NCBI GenBank assembly: GCA_910890315.1
Contig: CAJVGD010000042.1
Coordinates: forward strand, 434,001 to 498,000
Direction: 5' to 3'
Length of the DNA stretch: 64,000 nt
Source of the DNA: Serendipita indica DSM 11827
Taxonomy: Eukaryota > Basidiomycota > Agaricomycetes > Sebacinales > Serendipitaceae
Under the pieces are notes generated by a model. It saw only the letters and a list, made by a program, of their open reading frames with translations. It had not been told where the DNA came from and did not search any database. How positions within the stretch are numbered: the stretch's first letter is position 1; each line of letters begins with the position of its first letter. Positions 11,935 through 25,062 of this stretch are shown in pieces. A program made the translations under genes and the position numbers.

Positions 11935-14900
11935 CTAGGCAGAAACGGCTTGTCGGACTACCATCATCTCCTCAAGGCTGAGCTGATCGACTAGAGCGTT
12001 AAAATTGCTGGTATTACGGGTGGCACACTCTTTGAGGAATGCGAGCGTAGAGTCCTATAGGCGTATCAACTCCTTTCTTTCTAGAATCACACAGATCTTA
12101 CCCTGAGATCCACCTGCATGATTGGGTCATCCATGAATTCTTCGTCGTCAAGGCCTGTACCAGGCTGATCATCGGTCTCAAAGTTGAGAGCCTCTGGAGA
12201 GATCGTTAAGGATCGGGTATTCGGTGTGGATATAGACATACGCGACAGCATCATGGCTTCTGCGACTTTTTCTTCGTCTTCCCACTCGCCATCGTCCTGA
12301 CAAGCCAATTAGATTGCCGGTCATCCCGCTAGTACGACATACCCCGACTGAGCTACCGTCGTCAAACTCAGCCGCCTTGCCACCCAAAATAGCACTCTCT
12401 CCGTTGAGTTGGAGACCACTCAGAATCAGTTTCAGTGCCTTGAGCCTGAAGGGGATCTGTGAATATTCGTGCGGAGCTGAAGGGGTGTCAGTAGTGGGTC
12501 AAAAACACAAAAAATATGTACTTTGTTTGGCTCGCGACCGAGTAACAATGACTAGGCGGCCACATTAGAGAAAACAACATTGTATGTCTGATACGTACCA
12601 TTAGATGTGGCGGCTGTAATGATCAGATCACCTTTGACGGTGATACTGTCTAGGCTAGGACGCTGCATGGTGAAGAGTTGGGTAAGGGCGATATGACTAG
12701 ATTCCTAGGTCATCTGAGCTCTCAGTGCCTTGAAATCCTCACCTCATGCGCGTCGACCAGTTACCGATGAAAGTCTCCGCGTTCTCACACCAAGCACGGA
12801 GGAGGACCTGAAGGCCGCTCTGGCCATCGACGGCGGTACTTTCCAGCAATCCCAGGACACTATCAGGTTCCTTGTGAATCAAAAATGCGAATGGAATAAT
12901 CAAAGACTGACAGGAACATTAGTCACACATAATCAACCTCATGGTTGTACACATACCTGGGTTCCGGTAGCCGTCTTCGCAGTACTAAGGCGTTTTACGA
13001 TCACTTCCAAGAGTGGTTGCATCATTGGACCGACAGCATCGCCCGCTTTCCGGAACAAAGTGACCAGGAGATCACCAGTGGCAAGACCTGCAGACTCTTC
13101 GACTTCCGGGCTGAGAAGTCGTCCTAAGAACAGCCCAACGCGCTGGAGAGAGGCGCTTCCATCGGAAGGATCCGTCCATCCCAGGAACTGAGACGCATCC
13201 TTTCGAACAAGGCAAGTGAGTAGACGACAGCCTTCCTATACGTGGGTTAACAGACGAGTCTCGCAATTGCATCTAGCTTACTGATATTGCCTCAGGATCA
13301 TTGACCTTGCCCAAGGCAACGAACAAGCTAGGAGCCAAGGCGGCGACGACTCCTTCACCCAACTGTCCAGCTTTGGCTCCCTCAAAGACTGCAGTAAGAA
13401 TCTGCATCGCGGAGCAACAGACCCATCCGTCATTGTTTGCAATCGTTGGGGCAACCATTGGAACGGTGGCCATGACTGTAGCTTGGTAGACACCGGGTGC
13501 TTCGGCGGATGCGAGGAAAGTAAAGATATCGGTAGTGATAGACAGAGAGATGGGGTCTAAAAATGTATAAGACCAGTAACAATGTAGCCTGCCACTCACC
13601 ATTCGCGTTCCGAGCGTACGTTTGCAGCATCAATTGAACGACCTGAGTCGCCAACTCTGGAGTAAGCCATTTTCCACCATCAACCTGAACAACCGTGCTC
13701 AGAGCTTCAAGAACGAGGGCCAATGAGTCCTCTGTAACACTGGTCATGAATGGCGACAGGGCGGCAACGATGCGAGGACCCATCGGCGCAATGGGCTTAT
13801 CATCTGGGATAGAGCAGAAACTAGGTAGATTATGAGAGGTTTCGTTTGAGGAAGCTGGTATAATACTGACTTTCTGACCGCTTTGAGGGCCGCCACCTTG
13901 AGAGGAACACCCGATGACGACGACTCAAGAGCCTCCACCGCCGCTGTGAGATACTGGCCCATCAAGGTTGGTGGAAGAATTCTTGCATAAGTGCTTGCTG
14001 TGACGAATGCGCGGCCTTGAAGGAAGGGAGTGCCTTTTGCGGGTTCAGTGTCTCACTTGATCGTTTGAATGTGTCCTACCAGGCTCGGTCAAAAGAGGGG
14101 GGAGTACGCTGGTGAGAAGAGTTTCTCCATCGAAGACTGATGGTCTCTGGAGTTCACGCGAGCGTTCTACCATATCAACGAGCTCCTCGTTGTTAAGTGC
14201 TGAGAGGCATGCCTCCAGCAAACGCCACCTAGCGCGTGTACTGAGCCAAATAGAAACAATGTAGAGATCAATGATAATCACCAGTCTGGTTGCCCATTCT
14301 GCTTTGACTGTTCTGTAGTCTTGACAGCGTTTTGGGTGGCATTCCAAAGCCAAGACGCGGTAGCATCTGGGTAATGCTCAAGCAGATCCTATGGAATAAT
14401 AAGATCACAATTCGTTGTAGAAACCGTGCACATACACCAACGACGTCCAAGCTCGCAACTCGGGCGGTATATGCCTCGACGCCTTCGCTCTCATCGCGGA
14501 CAAATGCATTGGCATCCTCCTCCCAGATGTCCTCCTGAATGTAGTGAGTGCTAAGAAGTGACGAACAGGAAGCTACCGCACATCTTCAACGGGAATTTGG
14601 GCCCAAGATAAAGCTAGGCTTAGGAGGGTTCCAAGGTTCGAGGTGACCCAACTGGCTGCCACCTTTTGACTGCGGACCGATTTTCGCACAACCTCTCCAA
14701 GATAGTCCATAGCAGGACAGGCGAGATGCATCAGGCTCAAGTTGATATCCGGATCGTCCGCTGATACCGGCGTGGGCGGGTCAACGCCACCCTGATCCGC
14801 ATTTGCGGCAGTGAGAATATAGTATGTTCTAAACGCAGGTAAGAGGTCACTAAGATTTCGGACAGAGATGTCGCAGAAGCTCTGCGTCATCTCCGGAGTA

Positions 14901-16049
14901 AGCGTCGATGCAAAGGTTGTTTGGATGACATCAAGGGTACGGAAGATTTGGATTCGAACTGCGAGTGGATCCCAATTAGCCGGATCTGAAACATCGGCAA
15001 TTGCTGGGGTGGAGAGAAGAGTGTGCATGGTTGAGAGCCACTGTGGGAGGACCGAAGATATGGCTTCATTGACTGCATCTGGATATTCCTTCCTGACCAT
15101 GTCGAGTGCGGTAACACACTGCCTGAAGATGGCGACGGCACGCGCACGAGTAAGAGGGGAATGCTGCTCCGCTCCTCCTTGCGGCGAGAGTACGGTGAGC
15201 AGAAGAGGAAGAAGTTGACGGAGGATAGGAAGAAGCTGGTCTTCTGAAAGTTCATTTCGAATGAAATCGGACAAGACTTGCATAGCACCGTGAATCGAAT
15301 TGGTATTCCCTGACGAGAGGAGAGCGAGGAGATCGCTTAGTAAGTGGGATACTCCTCGGGATAGTCCGCTTTGGCAATAAACGAAAGGACGAAGGCCTTG
15401 AGAGGCGTTAGGAGAGTCTCTCCATCATTTAAAACGGCATACGCTGGACGTTCGAATCTTTCTCTGACTATCAGAAAGTCCGGAAAATACCAACTCTCTG
15501 ACACGTTGTTTCACCTGTCATCTAAGAATTTAGAGCTCTGCACGCGGATCACAGCCAACTTGCCTCTGGCGGGCAAAGGCCCAACAAATTTTGGAAGAGA
15601 ATCTGACCAATTCTCCTGAACATATTTTCTGAGGACAATACCGGCCGAGTATCTACGCGTTCATCGTCAGCCTACAAGCCGTCTGTGTTATCTGCACAGC
15701 GGATCAATACTCATCTGTCGAAGAGAAGGATCTGCATCTTGTGTGACTAAGAGACTTGCTAGACCAAAGCTGATGTCTGCTCGAAAAGAAGGGCGTCGAA
15801 AGATGAGATCAGCAACTTGTGGCGGGCCGCAACGCGCGACGATAGCAACACGAGAGGGTGTGAAATAGACCAAAGTGCTAACAAAAACGCGAGAAACACG
15901 ATCTTGCGCGCGATGGACAATCTATCGTGCCTCCAACGGGACTAACCTGGTGTTTTGAAGAGGTCGCTGATACGCAGCTCTGCAGCGACTCTCGTATTCG
16001 TGTCTGGACTCAATGTCGCAGCAAGCACGTTGGCAATTTCAGACGCCAT
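11935..16049 (-). CDS. KAP114: Importin-9/Kap114-type karyopherin (nuclear import receptor), N-terminal region disturbed
   Basis: The N-terminus MASEIANVLAATLSPDTNTR is a typical importin-beta start. HEAT-repeat helices follow across about a dozen exons, including VHGAM-like SIHGAMQVLSDFI, the PPTLMGQYL segment and the acidic C-terminus DDGEWEDEE...DDPIMQVDL, a mark of the importin-9 branch. A last exon ends VVRQAVSA before the stop at 11935. The family carries TBP, histones and ribosomal proteins into the nucleus with Ran-GTP. Two oddities lie near the 5' end. The intron donor near 15709-15716 lacks a GT in the needed phase. About one base is missing near 15340, where EEYP should continue into LLSDLLALL. 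An intron between the KF and VKQR segments also has more than one possible donor. The rest (about 900 residues) is intact, so I keep it as a gene. Confidence 0.8.
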
Positions 16050-16168
16050 CTCGATGTTGTCGATATGGTCAGATTCGAACGTGTAAACTCCGCCAGGGGT
16101 GTCCTTGCGAGACTCTTAGAAGACTTTGCACGTAAATCAAGATAAATTCCATCTTAGTAGCAGCGAGA

Positions 16169-18439
16169 TTAGAAAGGACGACCGCGACGACGAGCCAAAG
16201 CAGCGAAATCAACGTCCCCCCGAAGTGAGCGTATCGCACTGAGGATACGCGCCTCTTCTTCATCCGTAGCGACAAATCCACGACCTCTGAGACCAAGGAA
16301 CACATGATCTTCGACGTCGCAAACAGTTCCCTCCTCGGGCAGAACGCCCTCCTGGAAGTATTTGCGAATAGCTTTTGCCGTGCACAGAGACGAAGCAGCG
16401 ATAGAGCAATGCTATCAGATGCTCAGTGTATGACTAGATTGTAGACAACATAACCTACCCCAGCGGAATTCTGGGTCAAAGCAACCGACCCATTGAACGC
16501 CTTGGACATCTTGTTCGCGTCTGGGGTGACAGGGTCTGAGATTGCTTCAGCTCAGGAATGCGTTCGAGAAGGAGAAGCCTACCCAACGTATTGCCAATCA
16601 TGAGAATAGGGAAGCTCGTATGGTTAGCGGCAACAGGCCCTTTCCATTCCCACTTTGGTTTGACTTGACGATCACTAGAAGGCATCAGTGAACAGATAGT
16701 ATAAGTTTTAGGCTCTCACATGCAGCTATAGTGAACGTTGGCCCAGATGTCGGCAAATATCGATACCTTGGCTAGTTCCTCATAGTGCTTTTGTAAAGTA
16801 GCATGATCAGGCTCGACTCTATGAGCATCCGTGCACGCAATAGCCGCGAGAGCCTCTCTTCCGCCGGTAGGAAGAGGTCGGGGGAGTCCGCATTGACAAT
16901 CGAGCTCGAGCTCTCGGGTCAACCGCCAGACGAGATGTCCATTTCCAGCCTCGAGTTGCCGAAGCGCCTCGAAGACGATATTCCCGGCTGTATATGGGCT
17001 ATAAAGGAGAACAAAGACAAGGGCGTGCACATCCCTGCGATTGACTATTCCTCCATCCTGCTCCGTGAAAACTGGGACAGGATTCTTTTCAAGATTCTCG
17101 AGGAGTTTGAAGTATCTTGATTTCACCTTTTCCGGTGTGCTCTCGTATAGAGGGCAATCATTCTCTGCCTCTGCGCATTGCCGGAAGATTAAATCAAGAC
17201 CTTTATCAGCCTCACGTAGGTTAGAACCCCAAGTTCCTAAACCTTTTGAGCTTCGGCACGGGAAATGGATGGAGCTTACCGCTATAGTAGTCCTCGGCAT
17301 CGACAACACCATCTACAATGATGCGACCAACATTGTCCTTGTACTGTGAGCGACCTTCCCGCCTTACACAAGGGCGCTTACAGGATATAAAGCGGCGAAT
17401 CTGGCAAGTATGAGACAAATGAGTAGATGTTATGGCGACTTACGAGTTGCCGAGGATTGAACCATAAGAGAAGCCCCAATATTGCAGCTTATCTTTTGAG
17501 ATTCAGCACCAGCAAATTCAATAAGAAGAATGCGTACCCATTCCGTGAGCCTTTACGATGCTTAGCATATCCGTAGACACGACTGCGGTATTCACATACT
17601 GCGCAGCCAACGGCGCTTTGGCGTAAATCAATTGGTGTGTAAGCCTAGCAAGTGCTACGGCTTCGCCCAGAGCCCCGCTTGTCTCGTTCATCAGCGGGGC
17701 ATCACTATATCGCAGCGCGAACTTTTCCCTTTCTAATGGAAGGGGGAAAATGTCTACTATGGGAGTTGTATGACCAACACCTTCAACGAGTTAGACGTTT
17801 CATGCAAAGCGGTTTGTATTACCTCTCGGATCAAATCCAATGATGTCAAATTCGTCTCCGACAACCGCCTGCAACAGAGGGCCACGGTTAAGGACGAGTC
17901 CGACGCCAGGCCCTCCAGGTCCGCCTATCTCTCTTCAGTACACATGCAAAGAGGTGTATTTTGCGTACCTGGGTTGAAGAGAATCGGGCCCCTGTACTTC
18001 TCGCTCTTTGGGTCAACCTTTGCTGGATACCTGATGAGAGCGATTGCGGCGGTCCCGACAGAATGATCATGATGGTCGAGGGGAACCTTTGGTGCCGTTA
18101 TTCCATGATCTCTATGATGAACGACGTCGTACCTCCAGCCGGGCGCATTGATAACCGGGATAGCAGCGTACCCAGTGAAGTTTCTTGGACGGTTGTAACT
18201 TGGAAATATCAGAAACTGTGATATCACGACTCGTCTCGCGTATTCACCTTGTCCCAATCAAAAGGTGCGGCATTCGACTGCGCGCCACTGCGGCAAGCGG
18301 GTCCATCGAACTCGCTCTCCCATGATCCCAGAAGCAAATAAAGCCCAGAAGCAATGCCCAACCAGCTCAAAATTCGTATAATTGCTGGTGACCGTGCTGT
18401 ACTCGGCTCGTTGTGCTGTGGGAGGACGCCTTTCTCCAT
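16169..18439 (-). CDS. Alpha/beta hydrolase with TAP-like C-terminal domain, S33-type secreted or anchored peptidase
   Basis: The start at MEKGVLPQHNEP is followed by a hydrophobic stretch (IIRILSWLGIASGLYLLLG) that is a signal anchor. The catalytic domain shows CARLEVPLDHH, ALIRYPA, the oxyanion block GPILFNPGGPGG, FDIIGFDPRG, and the nucleophile elbow GFSYGS (Ser). The C-terminal TAP-like part carries the acid in NTLDPVTP and the histidine in SAGHCS. It ends ALARRRGRPF at 16169. Introns of about 45-60 nt interrupt it throughout and all junctions were phased by family resemblance; FDWDK joins LQPSKKLHW over a 52-nt intron. The family resembles bacterial tripeptidyl aminopeptidases and is expanded in wood- and plant-associated basidiomycetes, where it likely trims extracellular peptides. 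An upstream ATG (18511) would lengthen the N-terminus. Confidence 0.8.
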
Positions 18440-21400
18440 GATCAAAGGTTGTGGACGAAAGCAAAGTACACGTATGGTTGATAGAGACGCACCGAGACGT
18501 CTCCACAGCACCGCGTGGTCACCTCGGCATCGTTTTGAATCGGCAGCTTAAATTGTAATGATGGACGAGCGCCAATGGGATTACAGACGTTTGCAATCAT
18601 TTACTGCAGTTGAACCATTTATTTGTGTATATCTGGGATTATTCGTCAACTATGGAGTTCGATTACTATGGATGTAGGTCCAGTTCTCCAACTAATTGAA
18701 CCAATTCTCTCAACTTCATTGAGATTCTCTAAAGGATTACCCTCAATCCTCCAAGTGGGACCCATGGGCCTAAGGTCTAAGCACGCTTTGTGACGTCGGC
18801 CAAAGTCGAGAAAAAGGCCCGACAGTTTGAGAGCATATGCACTATTCGGAAACGCAGAATATCCCATTTACCGGGTCGTTGAGCGCATCAAGATATCCTA
18901 AGGACAGATACTGTCAACTGATGGGTGAGCTTCTAGATCTCCCTCTGTTCTCCTTTGGAGAGCATCAGTTCAGAAAGAAAAAAATCCAACTTGTCCATCT
19001 ACTAGTCACCAATGTTATGTGAATCCTCAACTCCTACCTGTCAGCGATCTTGACACAGCAGCGCTGTGGGCCTGGGCGATAGAAGGAAGACGCTCCGTGT
19101 ACCGGGATAAGTCGATAGAAATCGTATGTACCAAAAGCACCATTTTATCGAACTCGGCCTGCCTTCGAAAGCTCCTTGGAGCACGGCAGAGCGGCCAGCA
19201 TGCAACCCCAAGCGGGACATGGTCAGAGTGCCGTATTTTACGATTTTCAACTTGACCCCGGACGTAATAGAGACCCTTCACATCTAAATCCTGTCCAGAA
19301 CCGATCTTGACAGATCTAGAGTAGCTGCTCTGGTCAGCAGAGTCGAGGTGCAAGCAGAGTATGTGCACCACTACCCGGAAGACGACTGATATAGGGACAA
19401 GGATTATGCATGATTATTCATTTATGCTTTTCGAAGAGCTAGCGATCGGTATCATGACGCAAATCAGACCAATCCTGACACCCCGCTAAGGACAATAGAA
19501 GCAATCTATATACAATATGTTCAGAGAATAGGGGCTTGTCACTCCTAGAACCCCTCGTATGATCGCATAATGTCGTCTTGCTGCTGCGAGACCCCGACCC
19601 AGGGCTCTGGCCTACCAAAATGCGAGAATAGGCTAGGCCAGACTTTCGGCCGGATACTAGCCTACTTTGGGAATTTTGTTTACGAAATATTTTCACGCTG
19701 TAATTCTACTCTGCGCGCAAACATCCAGGCGGCTCGTTGGCGCAAGGATTCATAGCCGGAATAATCCGAAGTTAAAGTGGCGAAAGGGACCCAGAAGCTA
19801 CGGCTCCTGCGTCTTCATGGTTCTCATTCTTCTTGAAAACGTGGTCTCCAGGTTAAAATACTTAGCCCCAGTGACTAAGCACTAGGGACTGATATATTGG
19901 TGAAAAACTTCTAGAAAGATCAGTTTGGGCGAGACTAAGGACAGTAAGATATACCAAGAGTTTAGACGTGCTTGTTCGAGAGTGTCCCGAAACAGCAAGA
20001 ATGCGGAGCTCGAATGGGCTCTCACTTCAAGAGGAAACTCATGTCCGTTTCAAATCATTGTCCCTAAAACTTTATATAATCAATATGCACCACAGCTGAG
20101 GTGCAACCGGTCGCAGTCTGCATGCTACGAATCATTCAGCAGTGATGAGGCTGAAGCCGCATGTTATGGGATGCCAGACGGCCCAAGGGTCCACGGAAAG
20201 ATGTTTCTTTGCTTAATCATGCTATTTTGTACTTTCATCGGGTGCTCAACGAGCGCCGAAACCGAGTACTGAAGTGCGCCGTGATCAGCCAAAGCTCCCG
20301 TTTGAGGGGGGTCTAAGAAGCAGATCTTCAAGGATATTGGTTTGATCTACTATGAAGAAAAGAAGTGAGTGGACGGGTCAGCTCAGATGGCGGGTGGTCC
20401 GTTATCTCTTCTCGAAGCGGGGCAACATGACTCTCTCACCTTAGATGGAGTTATGTCCTTTGAACCCATCTCAAAATCAACTATGAGCCCGTTTTTGTGC
20501 CCACTCAAGTTCGAAAATCGAGCCGCGGGATCTCGACGCATGGGCAAAAGGATCAAGTGACAAGAACCACTTAATGGGTAAATTTCATAGATTCTGGCTC
20601 CAAAGTGACGTGATTACGGGCAAAGATGCTCAATTATGCGTGCATTGGGCCTACTGGCTTACAAATCACACGCAAACGACCTGGCAAACATTTACCCTAC
20701 ACCAACGGCCGAGGAGGCAAGAAGAAATATAGGACCCCGCTAAATCAAATGTCTTGAAGGAGAGCACGTGGAATACAGTCACGCCCGGAGATATCCGAGC
20801 ATCAAGTAGAAGCAACCTAATGAGAAGGAAGAGTGGAAGTGGGAAGAAAGGTTTGGGATGAAAATGAAGGCTTTATACTGGAAAAGAAACTTAGGAAAAG
20901 TCCATTAGCTGAGCATGAATCAGAAATGTATCGAGTTTGTCATGCAGATGTTGAGGGCGCCATAGTGCGCAGTAAAGTCCAAGGAAGGAGATTGAAGGAG
21001 ACTTATTTGAGCCCCAGGAATCACCTGTCATCCATCCGTGCGGGTTCTACGATGCAGCGAGTGAGCGCAAGGGCGGTATGCTGATACAGACTGATAGGCA
21101 ATGTTCCAGCCCTCTAGGGTGCAAAATATGACAAATAAGTTGCCTTTAAGATGACTGGTAGGCAGAGTGACAGCTGATCAACGACTGTCTATAGGGCAAC
21201 CAGTCGTTCGGAGATGGACTGAAGATATGTAGGTCAGTTCCGAATGTTAAGCAAGCAGTCCCAATGGATGAAGAAACTCCTGAACCTGTCACCAGTCTAC
21301 TGAACACGACGCGCTTTGCGGCGTCCCTTCCGCTCAAGGCACCCATCGAGAACGGCTGGATGAATATCGCACATTCCCTGGGGCAACTTGAGGAAGGAGT

Positions 21401-22944
21401 TCATTTGTCGCTTAGGGCCAGAGATCGCAGCGACCATCATGGGCAGGTCCAACGGATATTGAGCCTTGATCTCCTTCGGGGCGTGTATTATAAACATTGT
21501 AACTTGACGCAATGAATTAGGCACTATTTGATTAGTCGTGCCTTTTTGTGTGACCACGGGTCATAGATGACCTCATTGACCAAAACCGACGGCGACCCCC
21601 GTCTGCACATTTTGGCACACGTTGGCCGAAAACCGCAACTCTACTAGTTGTTTCTTGAGCTGGTTAACCCTTTGGATGCGATATTGACAAGAAAACTAGA
21701 CCATTGTTCACCTTGAACCCACCCAAGCCTATAGTTACTAGAGAAAGACTAGTCGCCAAAGAGTATCTGGTCTTTTTTCTTCTATCTGGATGCCTCGGTC
21801 GATGGAAACTTTTGAGGACGCGTATAGACAACATAGGCGCCATTGTATCGGTAAGATATGCATCTTGTCGCCATGAGTTTCCTTGTGGCGTGAAGGGACT
21901 CGCCGAGTCTCTCTGGTCTCAGACTTTTTTTTTTGGCCCCGAGCCGTCAAGCGTCGTAGTCAGCTCTTTGATGAGATTTGATGGCACACTGGACATCAGT
22001 GATTCAATATCACTGGTCTCGGTCGAATATCCCAAGGTACAACGCTGATTCAGCTAGCCAACGATCGAAACCGCAGCACCAAGGAGGAGTAGAATGTACC
22101 ACTGTATTCAGCGTCTGAAGTCCTATGCTTTCTCGATGACTCGGGTCAGAAAACTTCCGTGTTCTCGCAGCTGGTCTGATGTCATCGTCCAAGTTTCCCT
22201 ATGCTCCCGAGTAGATACGGCACTGCGACTCAACTTGTAAGCACCAAGAGATTAGTGGTATCTCACTGTTTCAGCACCAAGGCATATCGGACAATCGTGG
22301 ACGAAGAGCAGCCTGTTGAACCGACGCCCATTCTCCTTGCAGACCTACCTTTTCTCCAACGAATAGAGGACTCGTCCTAGGATGACAGTAGATACATGGT
22401 GAACAGTGCGTAATTATGCTGTTCGTGGTTTAGTGCCAGGCTATGGTCGTCTCCAATGCCCCTTGTTTTTACGCCTCCAGGGATGCTACCCGAAATTTTG
22501 GTGACATCTATCCTTAAATGTTGCAGAGCTACTGAGAGTCTTGCAGCATTGATTTATCCGAATATTCATTTGATATACTCCAATGATAAACTGCTTAGTA
22601 GAACGGTCCTTTAGAAGCGCCTCGCAGGACTCTAAAACATTATCTCTGAACGAATGGAAATGGGCCATAGAGGATTCGTTGTAGTATCAAACTCTTACGT
22701 CAATACAGTTTTGGTCACTTTGCCAGTACGTCGTTGTGCGGAGCTGTGGTAAGGCATTCATTGTAAGGGCTGTGTGGGCAATATCCGAGAGCAAAATTCT
22801 CACCAAGCTCGCTACTAGAGTCCAAATATCCTAGAATCCGTGTTGTACAGATAAGAGACTTGTGGCCCAACAGCCTTGTACCGCTTCCTTCCCACTCGTA
22901 GCCGTTCCCAGGCATATATAGACAGAGGTCAAGCGCATTCTTTG
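18440..22944. other. Gene-poor 4.5-kb stretch
   Basis: Only scattered ORFs under 120 codons, on both strands, with no family resemblance, no obvious codon bias and no repeat structure I can see. It contains no recognisable transposase, reverse transcriptase or terminal repeat. One two-exon candidate (22094-22380) is listed separately. It contrasts with the rest of the window, where gaps are mostly below 1 kb. Confidence 0.6.
22094..22380 (+). CDS. Weak candidate small two-exon ORF or gene remnant
   Basis: An ATG at 22094 opens 143 nt. A gtaagc donor at 22237 and a tttcag acceptor ending at 22274 remove 38 nt, short for this genome. The second exon runs to a TAG at 22380, giving 82 residues. 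The second exon has protein-like composition (IVDEEQPVEPTPILLADLPF), which is why I record it. No family is recognised. It may be the 3' end of a decayed gene or chance. Confidence 0.25.
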
Positions 22945-24954
22945 ATGCGCATACGTTCTTTCCACGTCTTCTTTTCGCATTTACGCGTCGCTCCTGTTCG
23001 CCGGTTCGCAACAACCATGTCTGACCCAACCTCATCCACTTTATCGTCCCTCGAGGCGGCAATCGCCGAAGAAACCACACGATTTAATCAACTCCGATTG
23101 GAGAAAGATGTAGACACCAACGCACTAGATGAAAGTAAGAAAAAACTCGGAGAGCTCAAAAAGAAATTGGGAGAGAGCAAAAAGGCGGCTGCTCAAGCGA
23201 CTGCTGGAGCCTCAAAAGATGCGTCTACATCTACAGCAGACGCAAAGAAGCGCGAGCGAATGCTGCTCAAGACGGCAAAGGTCAGTTTTGACGATGCAGT
23301 CGAGTCAGGACTCGTAGTAAACCATTGCGCAGGGAACGAGGGACTATGGACCAGCTGAGAACTCGCTGCGAGAGCATATCGAAGACATTGTCAAGGAATG
23401 TTTCAAGCGATATGGCGGATCCTGCATCGATACTCCGGTCTTTGAGCGCAAAGATATCCTCACCGGCAAGTATGGAGAAGACTCGAAACTCATCTTCGAC
23501 TTGAAGGATCAAGGTGGGGAAGAACTTTCGTTGCGATATGATCACACTGTACCGCTCGCGCGATACCTGGCGATGGGTATCGCCAACTTTCCCGGTGGCA
23601 AGCTCTGGCAGCTTGGAAAGGTCTACCGACGCGATAACCCAGTCGTTTCCAAAGGTCGTATGCGCGAGTTTTCGCAAGCTGTACGTCTTATCACCCAGGA
23701 ATCGACCTCGTTTGATTTGCCCATCCCAGGACTTTGACATCTCTGGGGTCTACGACTCGATGATTCCGGATGCAGAGATTCTCTCTCTCCTCAGTGACAT
23801 TCTCACACGCCTCAAAGTTGGTGAATTCACAATCAAGCTCAACAACCGCAAGATTCTCGACGGCATCTTTGGTGTCTGCGGCGTTCCCGAGGACAAGACA
23901 CGTGCCATCTCCTCTGCCGTCGACAAACTCGACAAGGCACCCTGGTCAGAAGTGAAAAAGGAGATGACGGACGAAAAGGGACTGGACCCTGCCGTCGCGG
24001 ACCGCATAGGCGAATACGTCAAGCTCAAAGGAGGTGTCGAACTCATCGAGCGTCTCCGATCCGACGAGGTCTTCATGGCGAACAAGATGGCCGTCGAGGG
24101 CGTCAAGGAGATGGAGACACTCTTCCAGTATCTCGCGGCGTACAACGTCCTACAGCACATCTCCTTTGATCTCTCGCTCGCACGTGGATTAGACTATTAC
24201 ACTGGTATCATTTACGAAGCCATTGTCGAGGCCTCTGCACCACCAGGCTTCACTGCCAACCCTGCCGTACCACCCACATCCCCCACCACTCCCGCAGCGA
24301 AGCCTAAAAAAGAGAAGAAGAAGAAACCCGTGCCTGGTGCGGAAGAAGAGGACGAGATTGACGAGTCGCAGGTCGGCGTTGGCTCCATCGCCGCTGGTGG
24401 ACGATACGACAATCTCGTCGGCATGTTCACAGCCGCAGCACAAGCAGAGGGCAAAAAGGCTCCACAGATGCCCTGTGTCGGTGTGAGTATCGGCATGGAT
24501 CGTATATTCGCGCTCCTCTGGCCGAAATGGAGTGAAATGGAGAGGACAAAGGGCACCGATGTCTTCGTCATGGCTGCAGGAGACGGGTTGCTCGTCGAGC
24601 GCATGAAGCTCGTGAGGGAATTGCGTGAGCAGGGTATCAAGGTACGCTTCACTCCCAAAGCTGCTTTCGCAAATGCTGACATGGTTGGGATAGACCGACT
24701 TTTTGCTCAAGAATAAACCAAAGCTCCCCGCCCAGTTCTCTGCATCTGAAAAGGATGAAGTACCCTTTGCTATTATCCTCGGCGAGAGCGAGCTCAAAGA
24801 GGGTTTTGTCGTCGTCAAACAGCAGGTCTGGGATATCAACGATGCAGGAACAAAGGAAAAGCGAAAGGACGAGTCGACGGGCGAAAAAGTCAAGCGGGAT
24901 GAACTCGTCGAGTGGCTCGTCGCGCGGGGTGCAAAGCGAGCATTGGCCAATTAA
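22945..24954 (+). CDS. HTS1: Histidyl-tRNA synthetase, mitochondrial plus cytosolic forms from two starts
   Basis: Four exons (introns 23281-23332, 23681-23729, 24642-24693; all phase 0) give 618 residues. A WHEP-like Lys-rich coiled region (residues ~30-110) leads into the class II core: KGTRDYGP, the motif-2 region [11 protein letters not shown] and [13 protein letters not shown], the histidine-specific block ARGLDYYTG, and motif 3 [14 protein letters not shown]. The C-terminal anticodon-binding domain ends in KRALAN. A Pro/Lys/Glu-rich insertion interrupts the catalytic domain after EASAPPGF, before AAGGRYDNL. The ATG at 22945 adds 24 residues rich in Arg with no acids ([20 protein letters not shown]), a good mitochondrial presequence. 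A second in-frame ATG at 23017 (context acaaccATG) starts the cytosolic form. Yeast HTS1 is known to work this way; use of both starts here is inferred. Confidence 0.93.
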
Positions 24955-25062
24955 TCGACCGCAACGATGCATCGAGACGCACGAGCGGGGTTGTGTAACT
25001 TATTTTCACGAGCACGTTCTTCAGACTACGTGGGATATATAGCAAGACGACGATGGAATATA

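Noticed and set aside
15375-15450. Second apparent frameshift in the importin at RTSS
   Set aside because: An intron with a gtatgc donor and tcaag acceptor joins RTSS to AFVLSFIAKADYP in phase.
18220-18260. Apparent frame break in the alpha/beta hydrolase after FDWDK
   Set aside because: A 52-nt intron (gtgaat...ccaag) joins to LQPSKKLHW in phase 0.
19925-20272. ORF of 115 codons in the gene-poor island
   Set aside because: No resemblance to any family, no spliced extension and biased, unlikely composition; probably chance.
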